From JBQTIY01 sp052387675 (lineage in GTDB: Bacteria; Planctomycetota; B15-G4): a stretch of 61,324 nt of DNA. The notes under the pieces were generated by a model, which did no database searches, was not told the DNA's origin, and saw only the letters and a list, made by a program, of their open reading frames with translations. Below are positions 10,282 through 18,438 of the stretch, piece by piece. Within the stretch, counting starts at the first letter, position 1, and each line of letters starts with the position of its first letter. The position numbers and the translations under genes are program-made. The stretch covers positions 1 to 61,324 of the forward strand of contig JBQTIY010000018.1 in the NCBI GenBank assembly GCA_052387675.1, given 5' to 3'.

Positions 10282-11865
10282 CTACCGGCTGTGCGGCGCC
10301 AGCAACTCCAGCCGCCGACGCGCCGACTCCACGGGAGCCGCGAGCGTGGCCGCCGACGCAGGCGACAGGCGCAGCACTTCGCCGCCGTAGGCGATCAGCA
10401 GGCGCTGAGCGTCGGCATTGCCGGCGTCGATCTCCGCGGCGCGCAGGAGCGGCTGCAAGGTCGTCACGGTGACGCCCTCGGCTTCGGCGCCGTGCAGAAA
10501 GTCGCGCAGCAGGAGCTGGCCGCGCAGACGCGGGACGGCCAGCACTGCGAGCAGCAGCGTGGCAGCGACGACGGCCGGCACGAGGAGGGCGCGCGCGGCT
10601 GAGGGCTTCGTGGAGTCGGCGACGCCGGGCAGGGGACGCCAGATCCAGCCGACAGCGGCGAAAAAGGGCAGGGCCGTGCCGGGCGAGGTCCAGGCGTTCT
10701 GCGCCAGCGCAGTGATCGAGCTGGCGACGAGCAGGCCGAAGGCGGCGCGATCTCCGAGATGGACCGCGGCCTCAGCGAAGTCTGCTGAGCGCGCACGCTG
10801 CAAGGCGCGGTGCAGTGTGAGGAGCAGAAAGGCTGCGAGCAGCAGCGCTGCGGGCCAGCCGCCCTCGGCCGCGGCGAGCAAGAGCTCGTTGTGCGGGTGA
10901 TCCACTTCGGTGGCGGCGCCGCCGCGGCCGGGCAGTGCGGCTTCGAGCGGATCGCGATAGGGCGGGAAGCTCTCGCGGAAGCGGCCGAGGCCATGGCCGA
11001 GGAGTGGACGCTCGTTGACCATCGCGAGCGTGCCTTGCCAGACGGCCCGGCGAACACCCAGTGTCGTGTCGCCTGCGGAGAGCAGGCCGGCGTCGCTCGG
11101 CAGCTTGGGCGCGAAGAGTGCTGAAGGGCCGTCAGCGAGGAAGACGGCGAGGCCGCAGCCGACGAGGACGGGGATGAGCCAGGTGCGGAGTTGCCGGCGC
11201 ACGGCGCCGAGATCCAGCAGCATGACGGCAAGGAGGCCGGCGGCGGCGGCGAGCCAGCCGGCGCGTCCGCGCGTGAGTAAGAGGGCCGCGAGGCCGAAGT
11301 TGAGGGCGGCTGCCGCGAGGCGCACACGCCCGGGGGCTTCGCTGCCTGCCGGAGCGAGCAGCACGGCCAGCGCTACGGGCAGGCCCAGCGCCAGGAGGGC
11401 GGCGGCGCGCGTGCTGTTGCCCAGGCCGGCCACGACTTCGCCCGAGCCCACGTTGAGCAGCGTTTCGATGCCCACCGCTTGCAGGATCGCGAGCAGCGCC
11501 GTGAGCAGCGTCACGGCGAGGACGGCGCGCACGAGCGCCGGTGAGTTGTCGCGTGCGGCGGCCGCGGCGAGAGCGGCCGCGCCCAGCCCGAGCAGGGCCA
11601 CGACGAGGCGGTCGGCCACCTGGCCGTGCGCGAGCGCGGGCCACGCCAGGAGCAAGGACCAGCCCAGCGAGGCGAGCAAGAGCAGCAGCCCGCGCGAGGA
11701 AAAGAGTTGCAGCAAAAGTTCGCGTCGGCGCAGCAGCAGCCAGGGCAGCAGCAGGCCCGCGACCGGAAGTGCCAGCGCGGCGCCCTTGAAGGTGTCGGCG
11801 TCGAAGAGCCCGGGCAGCACGAGCAACCCGCCCAGCACCAGCAGCAGCGTGAGGGCGGCGCTCAT
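10282..11865 (-). CDS. O-antigen ligase/polymerase-like membrane protein
   Basis: The 527-residue protein has many hydrophobic segments. The Wzy_C-type signature is GHGLGRFRESFPPYRDP followed by HPHNELLLAAAEGGWPAALL. The family transfers or polymerises lipid-linked glycans at the outer face of the inner membrane. It lacks the long TPR tail of the paralogue at 267-2324, with only about 60 soluble C-terminal residues. Its ATG overlaps the ftsY stop by four bases (ATGA), so it is the last gene of the ribH-nusB-ftsY operon. The hairpin repeat copy 2 follows. The glycan substrate is not deducible. Confidence 0.77.
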   Translation of the reverse strand: MSAALTLLLVLGGLLVLPGLFDADTFKGAALALPVAGLLLPWLLLRRRELLLQLFSSRGLLLLLASLGWSLLLAWPALAHGQVADRLVVALLGLGAAALAAAAARDNSPALVRAVLAVTLLTALLAILQAVGIETLLNVGSGEVVAGLGNSTRAAALLALGLPVALAVLLAPAGSEAPGRVRLAAAALNFGLAALLLTRGRAGWLAAAAGLLAVMLLDLGAVRRQLRTWLIPVLVGCGLAVFLADGPSALFAPKLPSDAGLLSAGDTTLGVRRAVWQGTLAMVNERPLLGHGLGRFRESFPPYRDPLEAALPGRGGAATEVDHPHNELLLAAAEGGWPAALLLAAFLLLTLHRALQRARSADFAEAAVHLGDRAAFGLLVASSITALAQNAWTSPGTALPFFAAVGWIWRPLPGVADSTKPSAARALLVPAVVAATLLLAVLAVPRLRGQLLLRDFLHGAEAEGVTVTTLQPLLRAAEIDAGNADAQRLLIAYGGEVLRLSPASAATLAAPVESARRRLELLAPHSR

Positions 11866-12767
11866 GCCTGGCGGAAGAGCGCGTCCACGAAGGCCGCCGG
11901 ATCGAAGCGCTCGATGTCCTCGGGCGTTTCGCCCACGCCGATGAAGCGCACCGGCAGGCCGAGCTGCTCATGGATCGAGACGACCGCGCCGCCGCGCGCT
12001 GTCCCGTCGAGCTTGGTGACCATGAGCGCATCCACGGCGACGGCCTCGCGAAAGCGCTGCGCTTGGGCGATGGCGTTCTGGCCGGTGGTGCCGTCGAGAA
12101 TCAGCAGCGTCTCGTGCGGCGCGCCAGGAATGCGCTTGCTCAGCACGCGCCGCAGCTTCTCCAGCTCGGCCATGAGGTTCTTTTGCGTGTGCAGCCGCCC
12201 GGCGGTGTCCACGATGAGCAGGTCGACGCCGGCTCTCAGCGCGGCCTCGGCGGCCTCGAAGGCCAGGCCCGAAGGGTCACTGCCGGTGGGGCGCTTGATG
12301 ATGGGCACGCCGAGCCGCTCGGCCCAGATGCTGAGCTGCTCCACGGCCGCGGCGCGAAAAGTGTCGCAGGCCGCGAGCATGACGCGGCGGCCCTCGCGCT
12401 GGTGCAGACGCGCCAGCTTGGCGATGGAGGTTGTCTTGCCGGAACCGTTCACGCCCACGACCAGGATCACATGGGGCGGGCCGGCGAGCTGAATTGCGGC
12501 AGCGGACGGGCCCATCAGCTCCAGCAAGCGCGCGCGCAGGAAGGGCTCGACCTCCTCGCTGCGCTTGATGGAGCCCTTCTGAAAGGCCTGGCGCAGCTCA
12601 ATCACCAGGCGCTGTGCGGCCGGCCCGAGGTCGGCGGAGTAGAGCAGCTCCTCCACGCGGTCGAGCGTGGCGGCGTCGAGTTCGCCGCGCCCCAGCAGCT
12701 TGCGCAGGCCCGAGACCAGGCTCTCGCGCGTCTTGCGCAGGCCGGCGAAAAGACGTTCGAAGACCAT
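11862..12767 (-). CDS. ftsY: Signal recognition particle receptor FtsY
   Basis: This SRP-family GTPase docks SRP-bound ribosomes at the membrane. The product is 301 residues, the compact form without the long acidic N-terminal region of E. coli. It begins with a short amphipathic helix (MVFERLFAGLRKTRES). G1 is GVNGSGKT (105-112), followed by DTFRAAAVEQL, DTAGR (187-191) and TKLDGTARGG (from 251). The ATG at 12767 lies one base after the nusB stop. A longer reading frame upstream overlaps nusB and is a shadow. The stop overlaps the next ligase gene. Confidence 0.94.
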   Translation of the reverse strand: MVFERLFAGLRKTRESLVSGLRKLLGRGELDAATLDRVEELLYSADLGPAAQRLVIELRQAFQKGSIKRSEEVEPFLRARLLELMGPSAAAIQLAGPPHVILVVGVNGSGKTTSIAKLARLHQREGRRVMLAACDTFRAAAVEQLSIWAERLGVPIIKRPTGSDPSGLAFEAAEAALRAGVDLLIVDTAGRLHTQKNLMAELEKLRRVLSKRIPGAPHETLLILDGTTGQNAIAQAQRFREAVAVDALMVTKLDGTARGGAVVSIHEQLGLPVRFIGVGETPEDIERFDPAAFVDALFRQA

Positions 12768-12768
12768 T

Positions 12769-13212
12769 CTAGGTCGCCGGCCCGGCGGGCGCGTCCTCCG
12801 CGCTGCGTCCGAGGTCGCGGCGCACGCGGTCCAGGATGCCATTGATAAAGGCGCCGGACTGCGCGGTGGAGTAACGCTTGCCCAGCTCGATGGCTTCGTC
12901 GATCGAGACCTTGGCCGGGATGTCGGGGCGCGAGAGCAGCTCATGCACGCCGAGGCGCAGCACGTTGCGGTCCACCGCGGCGAGGCGCGCCAGATCCCAG
13001 TTCTCGGCGGCGGCGGTGATGAGCCGGTCGATCTCGCCGCGCTGCGCGAGCACGCCGCCCACGAGCTCGTGCGCGAAGGCGCGCACTTCCGGCGAGACCT
13101 CGGTCTCGCCGAGCGTGGCCTCCCAGAGCGCGGCCGACGGAGCCGTCACGTGATCGCAGGAGTAGAGCACCTGGAGCGCAATCTCGCGGGAGCGGGTGCG
13201 GCTGCCGATCAT
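12769..13212 (-). CDS. nusB: Transcription antitermination factor NusB
   Basis: This RNA-binding all-helical protein of 147 residues acts with NusE/S10 on boxA to keep rRNA transcription going. The N-terminus SRTRSREIALQVLYS and the C-terminal segment KVSIDEAIELGKRYS followed by FINGILDRV are diagnostic. It overlaps ribH by four bases and precedes ftsY by one base. The ribH-nusB pairing is common in bacteria. Confidence 0.93.
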   Translation of the reverse strand: MIGSRTRSREIALQVLYSCDHVTAPSAALWEATLGETEVSPEVRAFAHELVGGVLAQRGEIDRLITAAAENWDLARLAAVDRNVLRLGVHELLSRPDIPAKVSIDEAIELGKRYSTAQSGAFINGILDRVRRDLGRSAEDAPAGPAT

Positions 13213-13721
13213 GGAGATCGAGCGGTGCTGGGGAGCAGAGCGGGCAGCGCCTCCGCGGCGCGCAAGCGGGCCATGAGCGTCGCCATCTCGACGGCGGTGC
13301 GCGCGGCTTCAGCGCCCTTGTTCTTGGCGGGCGCCGTCGAGCGGTCGCGGGCCTGCGCCAGCGTGTCGCAAGTGAGCACGCCGAAGGCCACCGGCACGCC
13401 GGTGTCCAGGGTCACCTGGCCGCAGCCGCGCGCGCACTCGGCGCAGACATAGGTGTAGTGGTCGGTCTCGCCGCGGATGACCGCGCCCAGGGCCACGATC
13501 GCGTCGATGCGTCCGCTGAGAGCCAGCTCGCGCGCGGCCAGAGGCAGTTCGAGCGCGCCCGGCACCGGCACGAGCGTGATGGCTTCTTCGGGGACGCGGC
13601 ACTCGGCCAGCGCAGCGAGGGCGCCGGACAAAAGGCCGTCCGTGACGGAGCGATTGAAACGGCTCTGCACCACCGCGATGCGCAGGGAGCGGCCGTCGTT
13701 GGTGCCAGCGATCTCGCGCAT
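13209..13721 (-). CDS. ribH: 6,7-dimethyl-8-ribityllumazine synthase
   Basis: It catalyses the penultimate step of riboflavin synthesis and forms icosahedral or pentameric cytoplasmic assemblies. The 170-residue protein contains VVQSRFNRSVTDGLL, VPGALELPLAARELA and GAVIRGETDHYTYV, the last with the conserved active-site histidine. The AT-rich box TAGGAT on the minus strand (13759-13754) lies 32 bases before the ATG. It leads a ribH-nusB-ftsY-ligase operon. No other rib genes are nearby. Confidence 0.94.
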   Translation of the reverse strand: MREIAGTNDGRSLRIAVVQSRFNRSVTDGLLSGALAALAECRVPEEAITLVPVPGALELPLAARELALSGRIDAIVALGAVIRGETDHYTYVCAECARGCGQVTLDTGVPVAFGVLTCDTLAQARDRSTAPAKNKGAEAARTAVEMATLMARLRAAEALPALLPSTARSP

Positions 13722-13756
13722 GCAGGGTCGGGTTCCGAAGGAGCGGGGCGAGAATC

Positions 13757-16700
13757 CTAGCGCTCCGGCGTGGCCTCATCCAGGGTGGAACCGGCGGGAG
13801 GCAGGCTGGTGGGCGCTGCGGTAGCAGGCGCCGGACTCTCCGGCGCGGGATTGGCGGGCGCCGGCGCTGCCGGACGCGGCGGCACTGAGCGCAGCGCGAG
13901 GGCGAGCTGTTCGGCCGCTCCCACAGGCACATCCAGCCGCGCCATGCGCGCCGCACGGGCGTGCAGCGCCGCCAACTCGCGGCGCAGCGGCTCGGCGAGT
14001 GTCTGTCCTTCCATAGCGACGGCCAGCGCGACTTCGGCGCGTACGAAGTTCTCGCGGTCCACGGTGAGCGCATCCCGATCGAAGAGCGCCAGGACGGAGC
14101 GCGCCTCGTCCTCGCGCCCGGCCAGAGCCGCTTCGAGGGCCGCATTCTTGCGGGCGATGGCCAGCGCCAGGTCGCGCAACTCGTCGCGCTCGGGTCGCAG
14201 GCCGGGCAGGCGCGGCGTTGCCAGACGCTCGGCCATGCCGAAGAAGATGGCCTGCCGGCGCAGAGCGGCCGAAAGGTCGCGCGCAAAGGTCGGGCTCGTG
14301 TCGAGGCCGGTCAGCGGGGCGGAGGCCGGGCGCCGTCCAGCCAGCCCTGCGCAGGCGCGCAAGAGATTCTCGAGCAGCCGGCGCGCCAGCGGGTCCTGCA
14401 GTGACTCCTCGTCGAAGCGCAGCGTGCAGAGCACGAGGATGCCGCGGCCGAGGGGCACGGCCTGCACGGCGCCGCCCAGCCACTCGCCGGTGCCGCTGAA
14501 GGCGCCAAGCAGGACCTCGGCCGCCGGTGTGCCGCGCTGCAGCAGGACATGCCGCGGCGCGACGCCGGCCAAGAGTCCCTCGAGAAAAGGCTGCTCGCTG
14601 CCGAGGTCGTCGAGCAGCGGCGAGTGCTCGCGCGCGATGAGGTGCGTGCTCTCGCGCAGAGCGGGGCGCGCTGAGAGATCGAGCGGAAGTTCCGCCACTT
14701 GTCCAAAGCCGGCCAGGCCGAAGGGTATTGGCACGGAACTGCCGGCATCGGGCGCAGAGAGCAAGAGCAGTGTGCCGCCGCTCTGCACCCAGCTCAGGAG
14801 CGCGAGCGTGCGCGGCAGTTCGTCGGGGTTGGTGTCGCTCGGAGCGGCGGCCCGCACCACGAGGCGCGCCAACGAGTGCACATCGTCTTGCACAGTGACC
14901 ATGAGCGGCGCGAGGACAGCGTCCACCGCGGGCGAGAGGCCCAGGCGCGGCCCGGCTGCGATGGCGCGCGTCTCGCGCGGCGCCAAAGCGGCCGCCAGAG
15001 CCGGCGCCACAGCCGGCGCCGGTTCTGCCGTCTGGGCCTGCTCGACCGGGAGCGCCGCGCTGTCAGCAGCCGGTTCCTCGGCGCGCAGCAGCGCCGCCAG
15101 CGCGCGCAGCGCCGGCTTGGGCTCGCCCCAGGCCTGCACGAGACCGCCCTCTTCCCAAAAGTTGTCCCGCCACGGGCCGAGGCAGAAGCCGGCGACGGCC
15201 GGGTTCTGCAGCAGCGCGGCCACGCTCTGCCGCGCCGCATGCGCCTGCGCGAGTTGCCCCAGCGAGACGAGCCGGTCGAGATCGCCGATGAAGCTCTGCA
15301 GGCCGTGTTCGGCCAGCGGGCGCGAGACGGATTGCAGCCAGTCGATGACGGCGCGCGCATCCGGTGAAGAGAGCTGACGGCCGTAACCTTCGAGCGTGGC
15401 GCGGAAGGCCGGCATGCCCGCCGTGCTGATGTGCGAGAGATAGAGCAGGCGCGAGACTTGCTCGTCGGCAGACTGCGCCGGAGTCAGCGCCTTGAGGGCG
15501 GCGACTTCCTCCGGGCTCATCGGCCAAGGGATGGCGAGGTGCCGGTCGTCGTAGGCCAGCGCCGCGGCCGCGCCGGGGTTGCGATAGCGCGCGCTGCCGC
15601 TCAGCCCTCCCGAGTCGTCGAGCAGGACGCGCTCGGAGCAGAGCGCGGCGGCGCGCTCGAAGAGTGGCTGGACCCGGCGGTGAAGCTGTCCGCCGAGTTC
15701 ATCGAGCAGGCCCACGAGCACCACCGAGGGATGACCGACGACGGCTTCGCCGAGAGCAACCAACGCGGCGTCCACGGCGGCGGCCGTGCTGGGCATTTCG
15801 TGCTGGATCGCGCCCAAGGTCGGTTCGGCGTGCACGAAGAGCCCGATCTCGTCGCAGAGCGCGTAGAGAGCCGGCGCCAAGCGTGGCGTGACGCGCACAA
15901 GATTGAAGCCGGCGCCGCGGATGGCGAGCAGCTCGCTGCGCAGAAAGCCGGGCGTGGGCGGCAGGCAGAGCGTGCGCGGATAGTAGGGCTGATAGACCAC
16001 GCCGCGCAGCGCGACGGGCTGGCCGTCGAGCAGGAAACGATTGCCGGCGATGACGAAGCGGCGCAGGCCGAGACGCAGTTCGTGCTCATCGCGGCGCTCG
16101 CCGTCCTGCAGGCGCAACTGTCCGGTGTGCAGCGCGGGCTGAGCGGGGCTCCAGCGCGGCAGAGTCTCGAGGCCGGGCCAAGGCATCCGCAGTGTCACCG
16201 GCCCGGACGGCAGCTCCGCACTCCAGGTGAGCTCCTCAACGCCGGCCAGCGTCGCGCTGAGTTCCACGGCGCGCGGGCCGCCTTCGTGATTGTGCAGGTC
16301 GAGGCGCAGGCGCGCCGTGCCGTCTTCCAGGATTTCGGCCTCGTGCCGCAGCACTTCGACGCGCGGCACGGTGCGCAGCCGCACTGCGCCGGTCAGCCCG
16401 CCGTAGTTGGGGAAGGAGCCTTCGCGGCCGGCGGGGAGCCCGAGCAGCACCAGCCCATCGATGGGGCGCGTGCCTACGTCCACGCAGCGCACGACGAGCC
16501 AGTGCGAGGGGCGCCGCGGATGTGCGCTGAGATCGAAGCGAAAGGGCGTGTCGGCGCCGTCGTGCCGGCCCAGGCTCTGGCCGTCGAGCCAAACGTCCAC
16601 GCGCCAGTTGGCCTGCTCGAACTCCAGCAGCAGCCGCTGACCGCTTCCGAGTGCGGGCAGCTCCGGCAGCGCGCGGCGGAACCAGGCCACGCCGTCGAAG

Positions 16701-16921
16701 TCGGCGGCCTTGGCTTGCAGTTCCAGCGGCCCCGGCACAGGGACTTTCAGCGCGTCCGCCCAGGGCCGAGCTTCGCCGTCGCTCCAGCCGGAGACGAGGC
16801 CGATGTTCTCGTGATCGAGCAGCAGATCCCAGCGGCCGTCGAGCGAGAGCGTGCTCTGAGCCGGCTCGGTCGGCGCGGCCGTGACGGCTCCGGCCACAGC
16901 GAGGACGAGCGCAAGGATCAT
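13757..16921 (-). CDS. Secreted glycoside hydrolase family 2-like protein
   Basis: The 1,054-residue protein starts MILALVLAVAGAVTAAP, a signal peptide. The N-terminal jelly-roll sugar-binding domain (about 30-200) and an Ig-like domain are typical of GH2 enzymes (beta-galactosidase or beta-glucuronidase type). In the barrel, HPSVVLVGLLDELGG replaces the usual HPS-x-W-x-x-NE motif, keeping the glutamate at about residue 408 but with Asp for Asn. GFCLGPWRDN and GLVQAWGEPKPALRAL mark the barrel end. A further 400 residues include a glutamine-amidotransferase-like segment, then a helical tail and a Pro/Ala-rich end. The ATG at 16921 lies 7 bases after TATCAT. It is divergent from the transporter at 16982. 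Confidence 0.72.
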   Translation of the reverse strand: MILALVLAVAGAVTAAPTEPAQSTLSLDGRWDLLLDHENIGLVSGWSDGEARPWADALKVPVPGPLELQAKAADFDGVAWFRRALPELPALGSGQRLLLEFEQANWRVDVWLDGQSLGRHDGADTPFRFDLSAHPRRPSHWLVVRCVDVGTRPIDGLVLLGLPAGREGSFPNYGGLTGAVRLRTVPRVEVLRHEAEILEDGTARLRLDLHNHEGGPRAVELSATLAGVEELTWSAELPSGPVTLRMPWPGLETLPRWSPAQPALHTGQLRLQDGERRDEHELRLGLRRFVIAGNRFLLDGQPVALRGVVYQPYYPRTLCLPPTPGFLRSELLAIRGAGFNLVRVTPRLAPALYALCDEIGLFVHAEPTLGAIQHEMPSTAAAVDAALVALGEAVVGHPSVVLVGLLDELGGQLHRRVQPLFERAAALCSERVLLDDSGGLSGSARYRNPGAAAALAYDDRHLAIPWPMSPEEVAALKALTPAQSADEQVSRLLYLSHISTAGMPAFRATLEGYGRQLSSPDARAVIDWLQSVSRPLAEHGLQSFIGDLDRLVSLGQLAQAHAARQSVAALLQNPAVAGFCLGPWRDNFWEEGGLVQAWGEPKPALRALAALLRAEEPAADSAALPVEQAQTAEPAPAVAPALAAALAPRETRAIAAGPRLGLSPAVDAVLAPLMVTVQDDVHSLARLVVRAAAPSDTNPDELPRTLALLSWVQSGGTLLLLSAPDAGSSVPIPFGLAGFGQVAELPLDLSARPALRESTHLIAREHSPLLDDLGSEQPFLEGLLAGVAPRHVLLQRGTPAAEVLLGAFSGTGEWLGGAVQAVPLGRGILVLCTLRFDEESLQDPLARRLLENLLRACAGLAGRRPASAPLTGLDTSPTFARDLSAALRRQAIFFGMAERLATPRLPGLRPERDELRDLALAIARKNAALEAALAGREDEARSVLALFDRDALTVDRENFVRAEVALAVAMEGQTLAEPLRRELAALHARAARMARLDVPVGAAEQLALALRSVPPRPAAPAPANPAPESPAPATAAPTSLPPAGSTLDEATPER

Positions 16922-16928
16922 CCGGCCG

Positions 16929-16934
16929 ATGATA
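16929..16934 (-). promoter_or_regulatory. Candidate -10 box of the GH2-like gene
   Basis: TATCAT on the minus strand (16934-16929) is 7 bases upstream of the ATG at 16921. This places the transcription start at about the start codon. No convincing -35 is seen. Confidence 0.4.
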
Positions 16935-16981
16935 CCGGAGGCTTGGGTCTGGGAAGCCGCTGCGGCAAGCTGGGCGGCTGC

Positions 16982-18343
16982 ATGCTCTCCCGTTTCGCGG
17001 CGCGCTTCTCCGATTGGGCCCAGCGCTGGGTGCCCGATCCCTTTCTCATCGCGCTCGGCCTGACCGTGCTCACCTTTCTGCTGGGCTGGCTGGCCATGCC
17101 GGAGCCGGTCGCCGGCAGCCGCTGCACTGCGCTGGCCGCGGGCTGGCTGCGCCGGGCCATCGCCCCCGACGCACTGGCCTTTACCACGCAGATCGCGCTC
17201 ATCCTGGTGACGGGCTCGGCCCTCGCGCGCGCGCCGCTCGTCGCTCGCTTCATCGATCGGCTCGCCGAGCGGCCGCGCACCACCGCGCAGGCCGCCTGGC
17301 TGACTGCCACCGTGACCGTGGCCGCTTCCCTCGTGAACTGGGGCTTTGGACTCATTGCCGGTGCCGTGCTGGCGCGGCAGATCGGCGCCCGCGCCTCCGC
17401 CGCCGGCCGCAAGCTGGACTATCCGCTCGTGGCCGCCGCCGGCTACGTGGGTCTGATGGTTTTTCATGGCGGACTCTCGGGCAGTGCGCCGCTCAAGGTG
17501 GCCGAACCAGGCGCGACGGGCATGCCGCTCGTGCCGCTGGCCGACACCGTGCTCTCGCCGATGAACTTGGCCGTGTCGGCGGCGCTGCTGCTCTGTGTGC
17601 CTTGGATCTTCGCGCGCATGGCGAATCCTGCGCACGAGCGGCACTGGCCCGTCACGCCGCTGGCGCGGCTGGAGCAGCCGCCGACGGCAGAGCGTGCAGG
17701 TCAGTCGCTCGCCGCGCGCCTCCTGCTGCTGCTCGTGCTGGTGCTCGCCATCGCCGGCCTGGTGCAGGTGTTCAGCGAGGCCGGCGCGCTGCGCGGCCTC
17801 TCACTGGGCACGGTCATCGTGATCCTGCTCGTCGCCGGACTTTTGCTCTTCGCCTCGCCGCTGCGCTACGCGCAGGCCTTCGAGGCCTCGGCCGGAGAGG
17901 CCGGCGCCATCCTGCTGCAGTTTCCCTTTTACTTCGGCATCCTCGGCCTGCTCGAGACGGGCGGCCTGGTGCAGGTGCTGGCCGGACACACGGCTCAGAC
18001 GGCCGCGGCCCTGGCCAACCTCGGCGTGCCCGCCCAAGCGGCCCTGGACTTCGTCGTTTTCTGCTCGGCGGCCGTGGTCAACATGTTCGTGCCCAGCGGC
18101 GGCGGGCAGTGGGCCATCCAGGGGCCGATCGTGCTGCAGGCGGCGGCGGACTTGCAACTCTCCCAGCCGCGCGTCGTGCTAGCCCTAGCCTATGGCGACG
18201 AGTGGAGCAACATGCTGCAGCCCTTCTGGGCGCTGCCGCTCCTGGGCATCACCGGCTTGGCCGCCCGCGACATTCTGGGTTACACGCTGGCGATCATGAT
18301 CTGCTCAGCGCCGATCTTCCTGTTGGCCTTCGCGCTCTTCTGA
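16982..18343 (+). CDS. atoE: Short-chain fatty acid transporter, AtoE family
   Basis: This is an inner-membrane permease of the AtoE/SCFA family, 453 residues with about twelve hydrophobic segments. Conserved landmarks are WVPDPFLIALGLTVLTFLLG, VNWGFGLIAGAVLARQIG, HGGLSGSAPLKVAEPG, FVPSGGGQWAIQGPIV and YGDEWSNMLQPFWALP. It probably imports short-chain fatty acids such as butyrate or acetoacetate. No catabolic partner genes are adjacent. The ATG at 16982 begins the family-like N-terminus. The frame is open far upstream, but that part is antisense shadow of the GH2-like gene. Confidence 0.85.
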   Translation: MLSRFAARFSDWAQRWVPDPFLIALGLTVLTFLLGWLAMPEPVAGSRCTALAAGWLRRAIAPDALAFTTQIALILVTGSALARAPLVARFIDRLAERPRTTAQAAWLTATVTVAASLVNWGFGLIAGAVLARQIGARASAAGRKLDYPLVAAAGYVGLMVFHGGLSGSAPLKVAEPGATGMPLVPLADTVLSPMNLAVSAALLLCVPWIFARMANPAHERHWPVTPLARLEQPPTAERAGQSLAARLLLLLVLVLAIAGLVQVFSEAGALRGLSLGTVIVILLVAGLLLFASPLRYAQAFEASAGEAGAILLQFPFYFGILGLLETGGLVQVLAGHTAQTAAALANLGVPAQAALDFVVFCSAAVVNMFVPSGGGQWAIQGPIVLQAAADLQLSQPRVVLALAYGDEWSNMLQPFWALPLLGITGLAARDILGYTLAIMICSAPIFLLAFALF

Positions 18344-18344
18344 G

Positions 18345-18366
18345 GCGGGCGCCCGAGCGCGCCCGC
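18345..18366 (+). terminator. GC-rich hairpin after the transporter gene
   Basis: GCGGGCGC (18345-18352) and GCGCCCGC (18359-18366) form an 8-bp perfect stem with a six-base loop, two bases after the TGA. It lacks a T-run, so any termination role is uncertain. Confidence 0.35.
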
Positions 18367-18367
18367 G

Positions 18368-18396
18368 TTGCCCCCTCGGGGTGTGCTTGGTAGAAG
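18368..18396 (+). promoter_or_regulatory. Candidate promoter of the pseudopilin operon
   Basis: TTGCCC (18368-18373) and TAGAAG (18391-18396) are separated by 17 bases, in the gap before the first gene of the operon. Transcription would begin near 18403, about 35-60 bases before the possible start codons. Confidence 0.4.
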
Positions 18397-18438
18397 TGTC
18401 CGCTCCGAGCCGCGGAGTGGTCCCGCAGAGGGCTCTCC

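Noticed and set aside
15431..16981. Upstream extension of the AtoE frame by 517 codons
   Set aside because: It is antisense to the GH2-like gene, has no domain, and the transporter N-terminus begins at 16982.
16922..17644. Upstream extension of the GH2-like frame across the transporter gene
   Set aside because: The extension is antisense to AtoE and low in complexity. A signal peptide and a -10 box mark the start at 16921.
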